A stretch of 60,274 nucleotides of DNA from an uncultured Oscillospiraceae bacterium. GTDB lineage: Bacteria > Bacillota > Clostridia > Oscillospirales > JAAYXM01. Positions 9,137 to 18,362 of this stretch are shown here, piece by piece. Below the pieces are notes generated by a model. It searched no databases. It was not told the DNA's origin and saw only the letters and a list, made by a program, of their open reading frames with translations. Within the stretch, counting starts at the first letter, position 1; the number at the start of each line of letters is the position of its first letter. The stretch spans positions 1 to 60,274 of the forward strand of contig CAKUEM010000006.1 of the NCBI GenBank assembly GCA_934646115.1. The letters run 5' to 3'. A program made the translations under genes and the position numbers.

Positions 9137-12100
9137 TTAGTCGTTCTTCGGATCGTACATCTTCTGGAGTTTTACGAAATGCTCGTATTTCTCCTTCGCA
9201 GCCTCTTCCGCCTTATCAAAGAGCTTCTCCGCGCGCTCCGGGAACTGGAGCTTGAGCGCCGTATAACGGGTCTCGTTCGTGATGAAGTCCTTATAATTTG
9301 CGGTCGGCGCCTTACTGTCGAGCTGGAACGGGTTCTTGCCCTCGCCGACGAGGCGCGGATCGAAGCGGAACAGATGCCAGTAGCCAGCCTCAACCGCGCG
9401 CTTGGTCTCAGCCTGCGCATTGGTCAGACCGCCCTTCATGCCGTGGTTGATGCACGGTGCGTAAGCAATGACGAGCGACGGACCATGGTAAGACTCCGCC
9501 TCAGAGATCGCCTTGATGCACTGGTTCTGGTTTGCGCCCATCGCGACCTGAGCCACATAGACATAGCCATAGGACATGATGATCTGCGCAAGCTCTTTCT
9601 TCTTGATCGACTTACCGGACGCCGCAAACTGCGCAACCTGACCGATCTGCGAAGACTTGGAAGCCTGACCGCCGGTATTGGAATACACCTCGGTATCAAA
9701 GACGAAGATGTTGACATCCTCGCCAGATGCGAGAACATGATCCAAGCCGCCGAAGCCGATGTCATATGCCCAACCGTCGCCGCCGAAGATCCAGATCGAC
9801 TTCTTGGTCAGCATATCCTTATTATCGAGAATGCTCTTGCAGAGCGGGCAATCGATATCCTTGATGAGCGAAACGAGCTTCGCGCCCGCAGCCTTCGAGC
9901 CGTCTGCGCAATCCATATTGTCAAGCCACTCCTGCGCCGCAGCCTTGACCTCAGCCGAAGCCTTGTCGCTTGCCGCAAGCTCCGTGATCATATCCGCCAG
10001 CTTCGCGCGGCGCTGCTTCACCGCGAGGAGCATACCGAAGCCATACTCCGCATTGTCCTCAAACAGGGAGTTTGCCCAAGCCGGACCATGACCGTCCTTA
10101 TTCACCGTGTACGGCGTAGCCGGCGCGCTGCCGCCCCAGATCGAGGAGCAGCCGGTCGCGTTTGCGATATACATTCTATCGCCAAAGAGCTGGGTAACAA
10201 GCTTTGCATACGGCGTCTCGCCGCAGCCCGCGCATGCGCCCGAGAACTCAAGCAGCGGCTGGTTGAACTGGCTGCCCTTGACGGTGTTCTTCGCAAACGG
10301 GATATCCTTCTTCGTGACATGCTTTTCAGCATAGTCATAGCACGCCTGCTGATCAAGCTGCGAATCCAGGCTCTTCATCACGAGCGCCTTCTCCTTCGCC
10401 GGGCAGATATTCGCACAAATGCCGCAGCCCATGCAGTCGAGCACGGTCACGCAAATCGCGAACTGCTTGTCCTCGCAGCCCTTGCCGGTCATCTGCTTCG
10501 ACTTAATGGCAGCCGGCGCGTTCTTCATCTCCTCTGCGTCAAGCGCATACGGACGAATCGTCGCATGCGGGCAGACGAGAGAACATTGGTTACACTGGAT
10601 ACAATTTTCCGGGATCCACATCGGAACGTCAACCGCAACGCCGCGCTTCTCAAATGCAGCAGAGCCCTGCGGGAACGTGCCGTCCGCCGTGTCCTTAAAC
10701 GTCGAAACTGGGAGGGAATCGCCGCGCTGCGCGTTGATCGGATGCATCACATTGCTGACATACTCAAACAGCTCCTCGCGGTCGGTCTCCGGCTTTGCAA
10801 ACTCAATTCCGCCGGAGCAATTTGCCCACTCTGCCGGAACTTTTACTTCAACAACGTTTGCAATACCCGCATCGATCGCCTGATGGTTCATCGCAACGAC
10901 CTTCTCGCCCTTACGGCTGTAAGTGTCGATCACCGCCTGCTTCATATACTTCACAGCATCGTCGATCGGAATGATGCCGGACAGCTTGAAGAACGCAGCC
11001 TGCAGAACCATGTTGATACGACCGCCAAGACCGATCTCACGCGCGATCTTGATACCATCGATCGTGTAGAACTTGATGTTGTTTTTCGCGATATAAGCCT
11101 TCACATCGCCCGGCAGGTGCTGGCTCAGCTCGTCTAAATTCCAGCCGCAGTTGAGCAGGAACGTGCCGTTCGGCTTCAAATCCTGCACCATGTCATACTT
11201 ATTCACATAAGACGGGTTGTGGCACGCCACAAAGTCTGCCTGCGAAATGAAGTAGGTCGATTTGATCGGGCTGTCGCCAAAGCGCAGGTGCGAAACCGTG
11301 ATACCGCCGGACTTCTTCGAGTCATACGCGAAATACGCCTGCACCTTTTTATCGGTATGGTCGCCGATGATCTTGATCGAGTTTTTGTTTGCGCCGACCG
11401 TACCGTCTGCGCCGAGACCCCAGAACTTGCAGGAGACGATGTCTGCCGGCGTGGTGTCAAGGTTCTCGTTGAGCGGGAGCGAAAGATTGGTCACATCGTC
11501 GTTGATGCCGACGGTGAACGGATTCTTCGTCGCATTGCCCTGAATGTTGCGATACGTCGCGATGACGCATGCCGGGTTGAAGTCCTTCGAGCCAAGACCA
11601 TAGCGGCCGCCCGCGACCTTCACATTTGCAAACTCGCTATCCTTCAGCGAGGTGACGACATCGAGATAGAGCGGCTCGCCAAGAGCGCCCGGCTCTTTCG
11701 TGCGGTCAAGCACAGCGATGCTCTTCACGGTCTTCGGGATCGCCGCGAGGAACTTCTCCGCAACCCACGGACGATACAGGCGGACCTTGATGAGGCCGAG
11801 CTTCTCGCCGTTTGCATTGAGGTGATCGATCGTCTCTTCGATCGTGTCGCACGCAGAACCCATCGCAACGATGACATGCTCTGCATCCGGCGCGCCGCTG
11901 TAGTTAAACAGCTTATAGTCCGTACCGATCGCGGCATTAACTTTTTCCATATACTTCTCAACAACAGCCGGAACCGCATCATAGTAGCTGTTGCACGCCT
12001 CACGCGCCTGGAAGAAGATGTCCGGGTTCTGCGCGCTGCCGCGAAGGACCGGATGCTCCGGATTGAGCGCATGGTCACGGAAACGCTTCACCGCATCCAT

Positions 12101-12688
12101 ATCGACGAAGGAAGCAAGCTGATCATAATCCCAGATCTCGATCTTCTGCATCTCATGGGAGGTGCGGAAGCCGTCGAAGAAATGCAGGAACGGAACGCGG
12201 CCCTCGATCGCGGAAAGATGCGCGACCGCACCAAGATCCATAACTTCCTGCGCATTGGTAGAAGCGAGCATTGCAAAGCCGGTCTGGCGGCAAGCCATTA
12301 CGTCAGAATGATCGCCAAAGATATTGAGCGCATGGGACGCAAGCGAACGCGCGGAACAGTGAATCACGCCCGGAAGCAGCTCGCCCGCGATCTTATACAT
12401 ATTCGGGATCATGAGGAGCAGACCCTGCGACGCAGTGAACGTGGTGGTCAGCGCGCCGGCAGCGAGCGAGCCGTGCACCGCACCGGCAGCGCCAGCCTCA
12501 GACTGCATCTCGACAACGCGAACCTCCTGCCCAAAAATATTTTTTCTTCCGCCGGCCGACCATTTGTCAGACAGCTCTGCCATCACAGAGGACGGCGTGA
12601 TCGGGTAAATACTCGCAACGTCGGTAAACGCATAGGATACGTGCGCCGCAGCGGTATTACCATCCATGGTTTTCATTTTTCTTGCCAT
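9137..12688 (-). CDS. nifJ: Pyruvate:ferredoxin (flavodoxin) oxidoreductase
   Basis: This 1183-residue protein matches the one-chain PFOR length. It oxidises pyruvate with CoA to acetyl-CoA and CO2 and reduces ferredoxin, in the cytoplasm. Visible in order: N-terminal pyruvate-binding domain (YPITPSSVMAE near residue 28), middle domains, two 4Fe-4S motifs (CIQCNQCSLVCP near 697 and CMGCGICANICP near 751), then the thiamine-diphosphate domain with CAGCGETPY near 815 and GGDGWAYDIGFGG further on. A strong AAGGAGG precedes the ATG at 12688. Single-gene unit with its own promoter and terminator. Reduced ferredoxin made here would feed the hydrogenase encoded at 21222-26094. Confidence 0.98.
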   Translation of the reverse strand: MARKMKTMDGNTAAAHVSYAFTDVASIYPITPSSVMAELSDKWSAGGRKNIFGQEVRVVEMQSEAGAAGAVHGSLAAGALTTTFTASQGLLLMIPNMYKIAGELLPGVIHCSARSLASHALNIFGDHSDVMACRQTGFAMLASTNAQEVMDLGAVAHLSAIEGRVPFLHFFDGFRTSHEMQKIEIWDYDQLASFVDMDAVKRFRDHALNPEHPVLRGSAQNPDIFFQAREACNSYYDAVPAVVEKYMEKVNAAIGTDYKLFNYSGAPDAEHVIVAMGSACDTIEETIDHLNANGEKLGLIKVRLYRPWVAEKFLAAIPKTVKSIAVLDRTKEPGALGEPLYLDVVTSLKDSEFANVKVAGGRYGLGSKDFNPACVIATYRNIQGNATKNPFTVGINDDVTNLSLPLNENLDTTPADIVSCKFWGLGADGTVGANKNSIKIIGDHTDKKVQAYFAYDSKKSGGITVSHLRFGDSPIKSTYFISQADFVACHNPSYVNKYDMVQDLKPNGTFLLNCGWNLDELSQHLPGDVKAYIAKNNIKFYTIDGIKIAREIGLGGRINMVLQAAFFKLSGIIPIDDAVKYMKQAVIDTYSRKGEKVVAMNHQAIDAGIANVVEVKVPAEWANCSGGIEFAKPETDREELFEYVSNVMHPINAQRGDSLPVSTFKDTADGTFPQGSAAFEKRGVAVDVPMWIPENCIQCNQCSLVCPHATIRPYALDAEEMKNAPAAIKSKQMTGKGCEDKQFAICVTVLDCMGCGICANICPAKEKALVMKSLDSQLDQQACYDYAEKHVTKKDIPFAKNTVKGSQFNQPLLEFSGACAGCGETPYAKLVTQLFGDRMYIANATGCSSIWGGSAPATPYTVNKDGHGPAWANSLFEDNAEYGFGMLLAVKQRRAKLADMITELAASDKASAEVKAAAQEWLDNMDCADGSKAAGAKLVSLIKDIDCPLCKSILDNKDMLTKKSIWIFGGDGWAYDIGFGGLDHVLASGEDVNIFVFDTEVYSNTGGQASKSSQIGQVAQFAASGKSIKKKELAQIIMSYGYVYVAQVAMGANQNQCIKAISEAESYHGPSLVIAYAPCINHGMKGGLTNAQAETKRAVEAGYWHLFRFDPRLVGEGKNPFQLDSKAPTANYKDFITNETRYTALKLQFPERAEKLFDKAEEAAKEKYEHFVKLQKMYDPKND

Positions 12689-12747
12689 GGTGTTTTCCTC
12701 CTTTGTATTACAGCGATGAAGCCTACTGGTATAGTCTCATAGTGTTT

Positions 12748-12776
12748 ATTTTATCACTTTACGCGCGCGCTGTAAA
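12748..12776 (-). promoter_or_regulatory. Sigma-A promoter of nifJ
   Basis: Minus strand TTTACA (12771-12776), 17-base spacer, TAAAAT (12748-12753), 60 bases before the start codon. One mismatch to consensus in each box. Confidence 0.7.
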
Positions 12777-12900
12777 CATCTTTTCCATGAAAATATACAC
12801 AATTTTTGCCCATTCATTTGCTTTTTCTTTGCGCATCCCCAAACTTTAGTCAATTTCTCTCATTTTTTCGGAAATCTTTTGCAAAAAAGTAATTTTTTTA

Positions 12901-12929
12901 TTGAATCACAGCAAAATTTGTATTACACT
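12901..12929 (+). promoter_or_regulatory. Probable promoter of the YifB-type gene
   Basis: TTGAAT (12901-12906), 17-base spacer, TACACT (12924-12929). It is divergent from the nifJ promoter in an AT-rich region and 56 bases before the preferred start codon. Confidence 0.5.
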
Positions 12930-12984
12930 AAGAATAAGCGTTCCAGAATATTTGATCTTTTTATGGTCTCAAGGAGGAACATCG

Positions 12985-14505
12985 ATGCTTTCAACGATCA
13001 CATCTCTTGGGCTGCAAGGGATTCATGGGTATGTCGTTTGCGTGGAATGCGACTTATCGAGCGGCCTGCCCGCGTTTGATATGGTCGGTCTGCCGGACGC
13101 GGTGGTGCGCGAATCGCGCGGACGCGTGCGCAGTGCGATCAAAAATTGCGGGTTTGACTTCCCGCTCAGCCGCATTACCGTTAATCTCGCGCCGGCGGAT
13201 TTAAAAAAAGAAGGCGCGCTATACGATCTGCCGATCCTGCTCGGTCTGCTGAGCGCGGCGGGGCAGATTCGTACGCCGGGTGCAGAGTGCGCGTTTCTCG
13301 GTGAGTTGGGGCTTGACGGAGCGTTGCGGCGCATCACCGGTGTGCTGCCGATGGCGCTTTGCGCGCAGCGTGAGGGGATCACTACGCTGTTTGTGCCGGA
13401 GGAAAACGCCAATGAGGCCACACTTGCCAAGGGCGTTACGGTGTATGGCGTGCGCCATATTTCCGAGCTGATCGCGCATCTGCGCGGAGAACGGGCGCTT
13501 TGTCCCACGCCGGAATGGCAGCCGCCGCGCGTGTTTTGCAACGGGGCAGATTTTGCCGACGTAAAGGGGCAAGAAAACGTGAAACGCGCGCTTGAGATCG
13601 CGGCGACCGGCGGGCATAATATTTTAATGGTCGGTCCGCCCGGCGCAGGCAAAAGCATGCTCGCGCGCCGAATCCCCACCATTTTGCCCGATATGACCTA
13701 TGAAGAATCCATCGCCACGACGGAGATCCATTCGGTCTGCGGGCTGACCGGACGCGACAATCCATTCGTCGTGCAGCGCCCGTTCCGTTCGCCGCATCAC
13801 ACGGTGTCGACCGTGGCGCTCGCGGGCGGCGGCATGCCGCTGCGACCGGGCGAAATTTCGGTCGCGCACAACGGCGTGCTGTTTTTGGATGAGCTGCCCG
13901 AGTTCTCGCGCGATGCGCTTGAGGCGATGCGTCAGCCGCTGGAGGACGGCGAGATCACGGTCTCCCGCGCGTCCGGCAGCTTCACATTTCCCGCGTCATT
14001 CATGTTTGTCGGCGCGATGAATCCCTGCAAATGCGGCTGGTATGGGCATCCATCCGCGCGCTGCACCTGCTCGCGCGGGGAGATCGAGCGGTATATCGGG
14101 CGCCTTTCCGGTCCGATGCTCGACCGGATCGATATGCATGTGGAGGTTCCTGCCGTGCATTATGACGAGCTTTCCGCGCGCGAGCCGGGCGAGCCGTCAC
14201 GCGTGATCCGCGAACGGGTCAACGAGGGCCGCCTGATTCAGACCGAGCGCTTTTCCGGCACGAATGTGACCTGCAACGCGCGCATGACCGCGCCGATGCT
14301 CGCCGAATTTTGCCGACTCGACGATGCGGCGGACGCGCTGCTGCGCGCGGCGTTTGACAAGCTGAAGCTGACCGGGCGGTCGCACGCGAAGATCCTGCGC
14401 ATTGCGCGCACGATCGCCGACATGGCGCATTCTGAGGATATCCACGCGCCGCATATCGCAGAGGCGATCCAGTTTCGTACGCTCGATCGCGGCGGCATCG
14501 GCTGA
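12985..14505 (+). CDS. YifB-family Mg-chelatase-like AAA ATPase
   Basis: 506 residues from the preferred start, the usual length for the YifB/ComM family. Seen: the N-terminal Lon-protease-like S5 fold region (GLPAFDMVGLPDAVVRESR), a Walker A GPPGAGKS near residue 220, the Walker B FLDELPEF, and a Cys-rich stretch (NPCKCGWYGHPSARCTC) typical of the family. ComM-type members act as helicases in branch migration during recombination of incoming DNA; whether this one does is inference. Start: an upstream in-frame ATG at 12901 exists, but AAGGAGGAAC sits 5-10 bases before the ATG at 12985, and translation from there gives the standard N-terminus. Confidence 0.95.
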   Translation: MLSTITSLGLQGIHGYVVCVECDLSSGLPAFDMVGLPDAVVRESRGRVRSAIKNCGFDFPLSRITVNLAPADLKKEGALYDLPILLGLLSAAGQIRTPGAECAFLGELGLDGALRRITGVLPMALCAQREGITTLFVPEENANEATLAKGVTVYGVRHISELIAHLRGERALCPTPEWQPPRVFCNGADFADVKGQENVKRALEIAATGGHNILMVGPPGAGKSMLARRIPTILPDMTYEESIATTEIHSVCGLTGRDNPFVVQRPFRSPHHTVSTVALAGGGMPLRPGEISVAHNGVLFLDELPEFSRDALEAMRQPLEDGEITVSRASGSFTFPASFMFVGAMNPCKCGWYGHPSARCTCSRGEIERYIGRLSGPMLDRIDMHVEVPAVHYDELSAREPGEPSRVIRERVNEGRLIQTERFSGTNVTCNARMTAPMLAEFCRLDDAADALLRAAFDKLKLTGRSHAKILRIARTIADMAHSEDIHAPHIAEAIQFRTLDRGGIG

Positions 14506-14559
14506 TCTACTTCACATTCACCACAAAGCGCGCCTTTGCGGCTTAGGAGGCATCTGTTT

Positions 14560-15765
14560 ATGAACAAAGAAACCCTGCGCGCAACACAAACCTGGGTGCA
14601 GGAGGAGCTGCGCCGATCGATCCGGTTTTGGCTGTCGCACGGGCTTGATCCGGCGCATGGCGGCGTTTACACCTGTCTGGGCAAGGCGGGCGAGGTGTAT
14701 TCTACCGACAAAAGCGTTTGGATGCAGGGGCGCTGCGCCTGGACGTTTGCGGCGCTCTGCCGGCAGTACGGCGTGCGTGAGGAGTGGCTTGCCGCAAGCC
14801 GGAGCTGCCTTGATTTTTTAGAGAAACACTGTATCAACCGCGCCTGCGGCGACCGTCTGTATTTCACCGTGACCGAGGACGGGCGTCCGCTTCGGCAGCG
14901 GCGTTATTGCTTTTCTGAGGCATTTTACGCCATGGCAAACGCAGAATACTACGGCGTTTGCGGCGACCGGGCGGCGCTTTTGCGCGCACGCCGCGCTTAT
15001 GAGCTGATCAATCAGCTCAACCAAGGCCTGATCGCTGATCCGACCGGGCTTGGCGCAAAAACCGAGCCGGAAACGCGCGCCACCCGCGCGCTGGCAGATC
15101 CGATGATTTATTTAAATATCACGGCGATCATGCGGCGCTGCGATCCGGAACGGCGCGCGCTTTATGACCAGCGGGCGCAGGAGATGTGCACGCAGATCTT
15201 GCGTCACCGCAAGCCCGAGCTGCGCGCCACGCTGGAATCCGTTGCGCCGGACGGCACGCCCGAGCTTTCCTATACCGCCGGGCGCGTGGTCAACCCCGGA
15301 CATGACATGGAATGCGCGTGGTTTTTGATGGAGCAGGCGAATTTTGCAAAGGATGACACGCTGCACCGGCAGGCGGTCGAGATGTTTGACGATGCGCTGC
15401 GTGCCGGCTGGGATGAGGAGTTTGGCGGTATTCTTTATTTTGTCGATTGCTTGGGGAAGCCGCCGGAGGCGTATGAGCATGACATGAAGCTCTGGTGGCC
15501 GCACAACGAGGGGCTGATCGCCTCGCTCATGATCTATCGCGACACTGGGGACGCCGCGTATTGGGCGATTTTTGAAAAGCTGCTCGCCTATTGCAAGGCG
15601 CATTTCTCCGAGCCGGAATATGGTGACTGGTGGGGATATCTCCGGCGCGACGGTGTTCCGACCGCGCCGCCGTGCAAGGGCTCGACCTATAAGGGGCCGT
15701 TTCATCTGCCGCGCTGCCTCATGATGCTGGATCGCATGCTTGGCGAGCTTTTGGAAAAAGCATAA
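14560..15765 (+). CDS. AGE-family sugar 2-epimerase (N-acylglucosamine or aldose-type)
   Basis: 401 residues, typical of the N-acyl-D-glucosamine 2-epimerase / cellobiose 2-epimerase superfamily, an alpha6/alpha6 barrel. Family-like stretches include NPGHDMECAWFL (His and Glu of the active centre), HDMKLWWPHNEGL and GGILYFVDCLGKPPEAYEHD. The enzyme interconverts epimers at C2 of a free sugar; ManNAc/GlcNAc fits best by similarity but I cannot fix the substrate. The GGAGG at 14546-14550 is 9 bases before this ATG; an upstream in-frame ATG at 14536 lacks a site. It lies 54 bases after the YifB gene, with no terminator between, so co-transcription is possible. Confidence 0.88.
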   Translation: MNKETLRATQTWVQEELRRSIRFWLSHGLDPAHGGVYTCLGKAGEVYSTDKSVWMQGRCAWTFAALCRQYGVREEWLAASRSCLDFLEKHCINRACGDRLYFTVTEDGRPLRQRRYCFSEAFYAMANAEYYGVCGDRAALLRARRAYELINQLNQGLIADPTGLGAKTEPETRATRALADPMIYLNITAIMRRCDPERRALYDQRAQEMCTQILRHRKPELRATLESVAPDGTPELSYTAGRVVNPGHDMECAWFLMEQANFAKDDTLHRQAVEMFDDALRAGWDEEFGGILYFVDCLGKPPEAYEHDMKLWWPHNEGLIASLMIYRDTGDAAYWAIFEKLLAYCKAHFSEPEYGDWWGYLRRDGVPTAPPCKGSTYKGPFHLPRCLMMLDRMLGELLEKA

Positions 15766-15776
15766 TAAACAAATTT

Positions 15777-15803
15777 GCCCTCGGCGTATGCCGGGGGCTT
15801 TTT
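15777..15803 (+). terminator. Terminator after the epimerase gene
   Basis: 9-bp stem GCCCTCGGC with GCCGGGGGC (one wobble), GTAT loop, then TTTTT; 11 bases after the stop codon. Confidence 0.9.
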
Positions 15804-15889
15804 GCGCTCTTGTCTCATACTGTGCTGCAAAAACATAACGCCGCGCAGCACGGCATATATTCGAACTGGCTCGCATCACTGTTTGGGAA

Positions 15890-16459
15890 ATGATCGGTGT
15901 TGCGCCGTGTTTTTGCTTTGCAGCTGCGGAAAAAGCGCGCCGGATGTCGCGTTCCGCTCGCCGTGCAGTCTGCCTATCGCACCCAAATGGAGAAAAAAAG
16001 GCAGCTGACCCGTCTCATTGCTCTTACGCGCGTTATGATATTGACCAGGCCGAAACGCGCGACCTGTTCGTCGGCTGTGCGCGCAAGCTTGAGGGATTTG
16101 GATGGCGCATAATGCAATTATGTTTACACCTGTTCGTCGGCTGTGCGCGCAAGCTTGAGGTCTATGCATATCAAAACGGCGAGCTTGTGCATCCGGGCAA
16201 TACTTATAACCCAAACGCACCCGGCGTTTATACCTACGGCGGCTTTGGCACAGGCGCGGGCGGCGGTGCGTTCTTTGCGATCAATGAGGAAAACGAGCTG
16301 CAAATCGCCCCCGGCGAGGTGCGTATGAGCTATCTTGCATCCGACCGGCAATCCACCTATCCGGTCAATGACCATGCTGTGAGCGAGGAGGAATATAGCT
16401 CCTCGGTTGATTTACATTTTAACGATAAAACGCGCATCCCGCTGCGCGCCATTCCGTAA
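15890..16459 (+). pseudogene. Decayed lipoprotein-like gene interrupted by a 66-bp repeat unit
   Basis: Different frames carry pieces of one apparent protein. Around 15895-15960 one frame reads VFLLCSCGKSAPD, a lipobox-like signal end; from about 16025 another frame reads SYARYDIDQAETRD and, after the repeat unit, continues VYAYQNGELVHPGNTYNPN up to a stop at 16459. The C-terminal part is ordinary secreted-protein sequence with codon use like its neighbours. The 66-base insertion (22 codons) keeps the frame. No shine-dalgarno fits the full-length open frame beginning at 15890. I do not recognise the family. I read it as a broken gene; a short expressed protein cannot be excluded. Confidence 0.5.
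16062..16160 (+). repeat. 33-bp direct repeat, 33-bp spacer, 33-bp repeat
   Basis: Bases 16062-16094 and 16128-16160 are identical over 33 positions (from ACCTGTTCGTCGG through AAGCTTGAGG), separated by 33 unrelated bases (16095-16127). Geometry resembles a two-repeat CRISPR unit, but there are no cas genes and only one spacer. The repeat has a central TGCGCGCA palindrome and an AAGCTT site but no longer dyad. It sits inside the decayed gene. Confidence 0.85.
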
Positions 16460-16465
16460 GCGCGA

Positions 16466-16494
16466 TGCCCCGCCTGATATGCGTCCGGCGGGGT
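16466..16494 (+). terminator. Weak hairpin after the decayed gene
   Basis: CCCCGCC pairs with GGCGGGG across a 12-base loop, just after the stop at 16459; only a short TTAAA follows, so it is a weak terminator candidate. Confidence 0.35.
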
Positions 16495-16556
16495 TAAAGG
16501 CTCTTGCGTCGTGCCTTCCACAGCAGTAAAAATTTCTTTCTCCAAGCGCAAGTCGC

Positions 16557-16597
16557 AAAAAATCCCGCCGAATGCCATGCATTCGGCGGGATTTTTT
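16557..16597. terminator. Bidirectional terminator
   Basis: 18-bp perfect stem including flanking A6/T6 (16557-16574 with 16580-16597) and a 5-base loop. It starts at the stop codon of the cupin gene on the minus strand and also closes transcription coming from the left. Confidence 0.92.
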
Positions 16598-16940
16598 AAT
16601 CTACCACAATGGCAAGGAAGCAAAGCGGCGCATCCTGCCGGTTCTCGATCGAATGAAACTCTCCATGCGCGGTCCACATCACGTCGCCCGCGTGCAGCTC
16701 CTGCGGCGTTCCGTTGTCATCTACTGATGCGCAGCCGGAGAGGATGATATACATCTCGCCGTCCTCCGTATGCGAGTGGCGCCCAATCGACTGCCCCTTT
16801 TGCAGCGTGATGCGCGCCGCCATTTTCCCAAAGCCGCGCAGCTCCTCCGCCGTGATCAGGTGTTCTTTTTCAAACACGCCGTGCCCGCCGCGGACATTTT
16901 CGCACGTTTCATGCGCCATTTGCGCAACATGTCGTATCAT
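16596..16940 (-). CDS. Small cupin-domain protein
   Basis: 114 residues forming one cupin barrel. The metal-binding set is seen as GRHSHTEDGEMYIILSG (His, His, Glu) and a later GEFHSIEN. Such proteins bind or isomerise small ligands or act as sensors; no specific substrate can be read. The RBS AGGAG lies 8 bases before the ATG at 16940. The gene follows the TPR/propeller gene by only 11 bases on the same strand, so the two are likely co-transcribed. Confidence 0.88.
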   Translation of the reverse strand: MIRHVAQMAHETCENVRGGHGVFEKEHLITAEELRGFGKMAARITLQKGQSIGRHSHTEDGEMYIILSGCASVDDNGTPQELHAGDVMWTAHGEFHSIENRQDAPLCFLAIVVD

Positions 16941-16951
16941 ACTGCCATCTC

Positions 16952-18274
16952 CTATTTCCCGATCAGCGTTTTATTTTTGCCGTTGGTATTCACGCGATAC
17001 AGGCGCTTCCCGTCTGCCGAATTATAATAATATACATAATCGCCCTTGACAAACACGCCCTCAGACGGATCGTTATTGACCTGTTCGACCGTCCCGTCGT
17101 TGATATTGCGGCGATAAATGTGCTCGCCCTTCACCCAATCGATATAATATACCCAATCGCCATATAAATTGACATAACCGACCTTGTTTTCGCTCAACGC
17201 CTCCGGTGCGGTCGACTGGTCGCGCCGCATGCGGTAAAGCTTGCCGCCATCCGCCCAGTTCACAAAATACACTTCGTCCGCCAAGCCGCTTGCAAACAAA
17301 GAGTTGCCCTCTGACAGCTGCGCTTTATCCTGCCCGTCGATCCGGATGCAGTAAAGCGCCTGATCCATCTGCTCCCGGTCGATATAATAGAGCCATGCGC
17401 CGGAAAGCGACATTTCCGACACCTGTACATCGATCGCAAGTTTATTATCCGTGCCGTCAAGCTTTGCGCTGTAGATCTTGCAGCTATCGCCCCAGTTGCT
17501 GTAATACAGCCGGTCGCCGATGATCATGAGCCGCTGCGCGAACACATTGATCAGCTCGCGCTCATCCGACCCGTCGGTCTTGACCGCGTGGATCTTATAC
17601 TGATCAGAATCGATAAAATACACCGTGTCGCCCCACACGTTGATATCGCGCGCGGGCAGGTCAGACAGCTTTTTCTTGTCATTCCCGTCGAGCGACGCGC
17701 GATACAGCGCCTTGCCATCCATCTTGTCGCTGTAATACACCGCGTCGTCCGTGATCGCAACCAGCCCCTCGTTGGTCAGGTTGCCGCTCGTATTGCCAAA
17801 CCCGGTATACATCGGGAAGTCTTCGCCGCGCAGCTTCTTTTCATAAGAAGCGCGCACCGTCGCATCCGAAATTGAGTTGATAAAAAGCGCCGCGTCGACA
17901 TAGCGGTTCTGCTCTTTATAAATGCCGACCATCGTGTCATAAATGCGCGTATCCGTTGGCACAAGCGTCGCGATCCGGTCGATCTCCTTACGCGCCTTAT
18001 CGATATCGCCCTGCTTGGCATATGCCTCTGCCAGCGCGACGCTCGCATCCACGCTCTCCGGCTTTTGCAGAATGGTCTCTTCATATTTTTTAATGGCTGC
18101 CGCCACGTCGCCGCTATCCGCAAGCTCTTGTCCCGCAACTACATTCGGGTCCTTCGGCTGCTGCTCATCCTTCGGCGCTTCGCCGCCCCGGCTCATCCAA
18201 AACCAGATGCCTGCGCCCGCCGCGCACAGCACGAGAACACCGATAATCACCCAAATCGTTACTTTTTTCTTCAT
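16952..18274 (-). CDS. Membrane-anchored TPR plus DUF5050-type beta-propeller protein
   Basis: 440 residues. A single membrane segment lies at residues 4-26 (KVTIWVIIGVLVLCAAGAGIW is its core), followed by a charged linker, TPR-like helices (about 40-130; AGQELADSGDVAAAIKKYEE) and a C-terminal propeller built of repeats such as YYSDKMDGKALYR and YYSNWGDSCKIYS, as in DUF5050 proteins. The propeller would face the outside. Function is unknown; a sensor or scaffold at the envelope is a guess. Start: an upstream ATG at 18319 is in frame, but AAGGGAG sits 8 bases before the ATG at 18274 and that start gives a normal membrane anchor. Confidence 0.85.
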   Translation of the reverse strand: MKKKVTIWVIIGVLVLCAAGAGIWFWMSRGGEAPKDEQQPKDPNVVAGQELADSGDVAAAIKKYEETILQKPESVDASVALAEAYAKQGDIDKARKEIDRIATLVPTDTRIYDTMVGIYKEQNRYVDAALFINSISDATVRASYEKKLRGEDFPMYTGFGNTSGNLTNEGLVAITDDAVYYSDKMDGKALYRASLDGNDKKKLSDLPARDINVWGDTVYFIDSDQYKIHAVKTDGSDERELINVFAQRLMIIGDRLYYSNWGDSCKIYSAKLDGTDNKLAIDVQVSEMSLSGAWLYYIDREQMDQALYCIRIDGQDKAQLSEGNSLFASGLADEVYFVNWADGGKLYRMRRDQSTAPEALSENKVGYVNLYGDWVYYIDWVKGEHIYRRNINDGTVEQVNNDPSEGVFVKGDYVYYYNSADGKRLYRVNTNGKNKTLIGK

Positions 18275-18362
18275 GATCGTCACTCCCTTAAGAACTACTC
18301 CCGCCAAGTCTTTTATCATTTTAACTCATTTTTCGGCAAGCGTCTATGCTTTTGCAGAAAAT

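Noticed and set aside
8665..9255. Plus-strand open frame of 196 codons
   Set aside because: It runs through the nifJ terminator into antisense of nifJ, has no shine-dalgarno, and its residues look like random GC-rich translation.
9179..12742. Long plus-strand open frames opposite nifJ (up to 652 codons)
   Set aside because: They are antisense shadows produced by the high GC at third positions; nifJ is certain on the minus strand.
16062..16160. A true CRISPR array
   Set aside because: Only two repeats and one spacer, inside former coding sequence, with no cas genes or leader in the window; kept as a repeat only.
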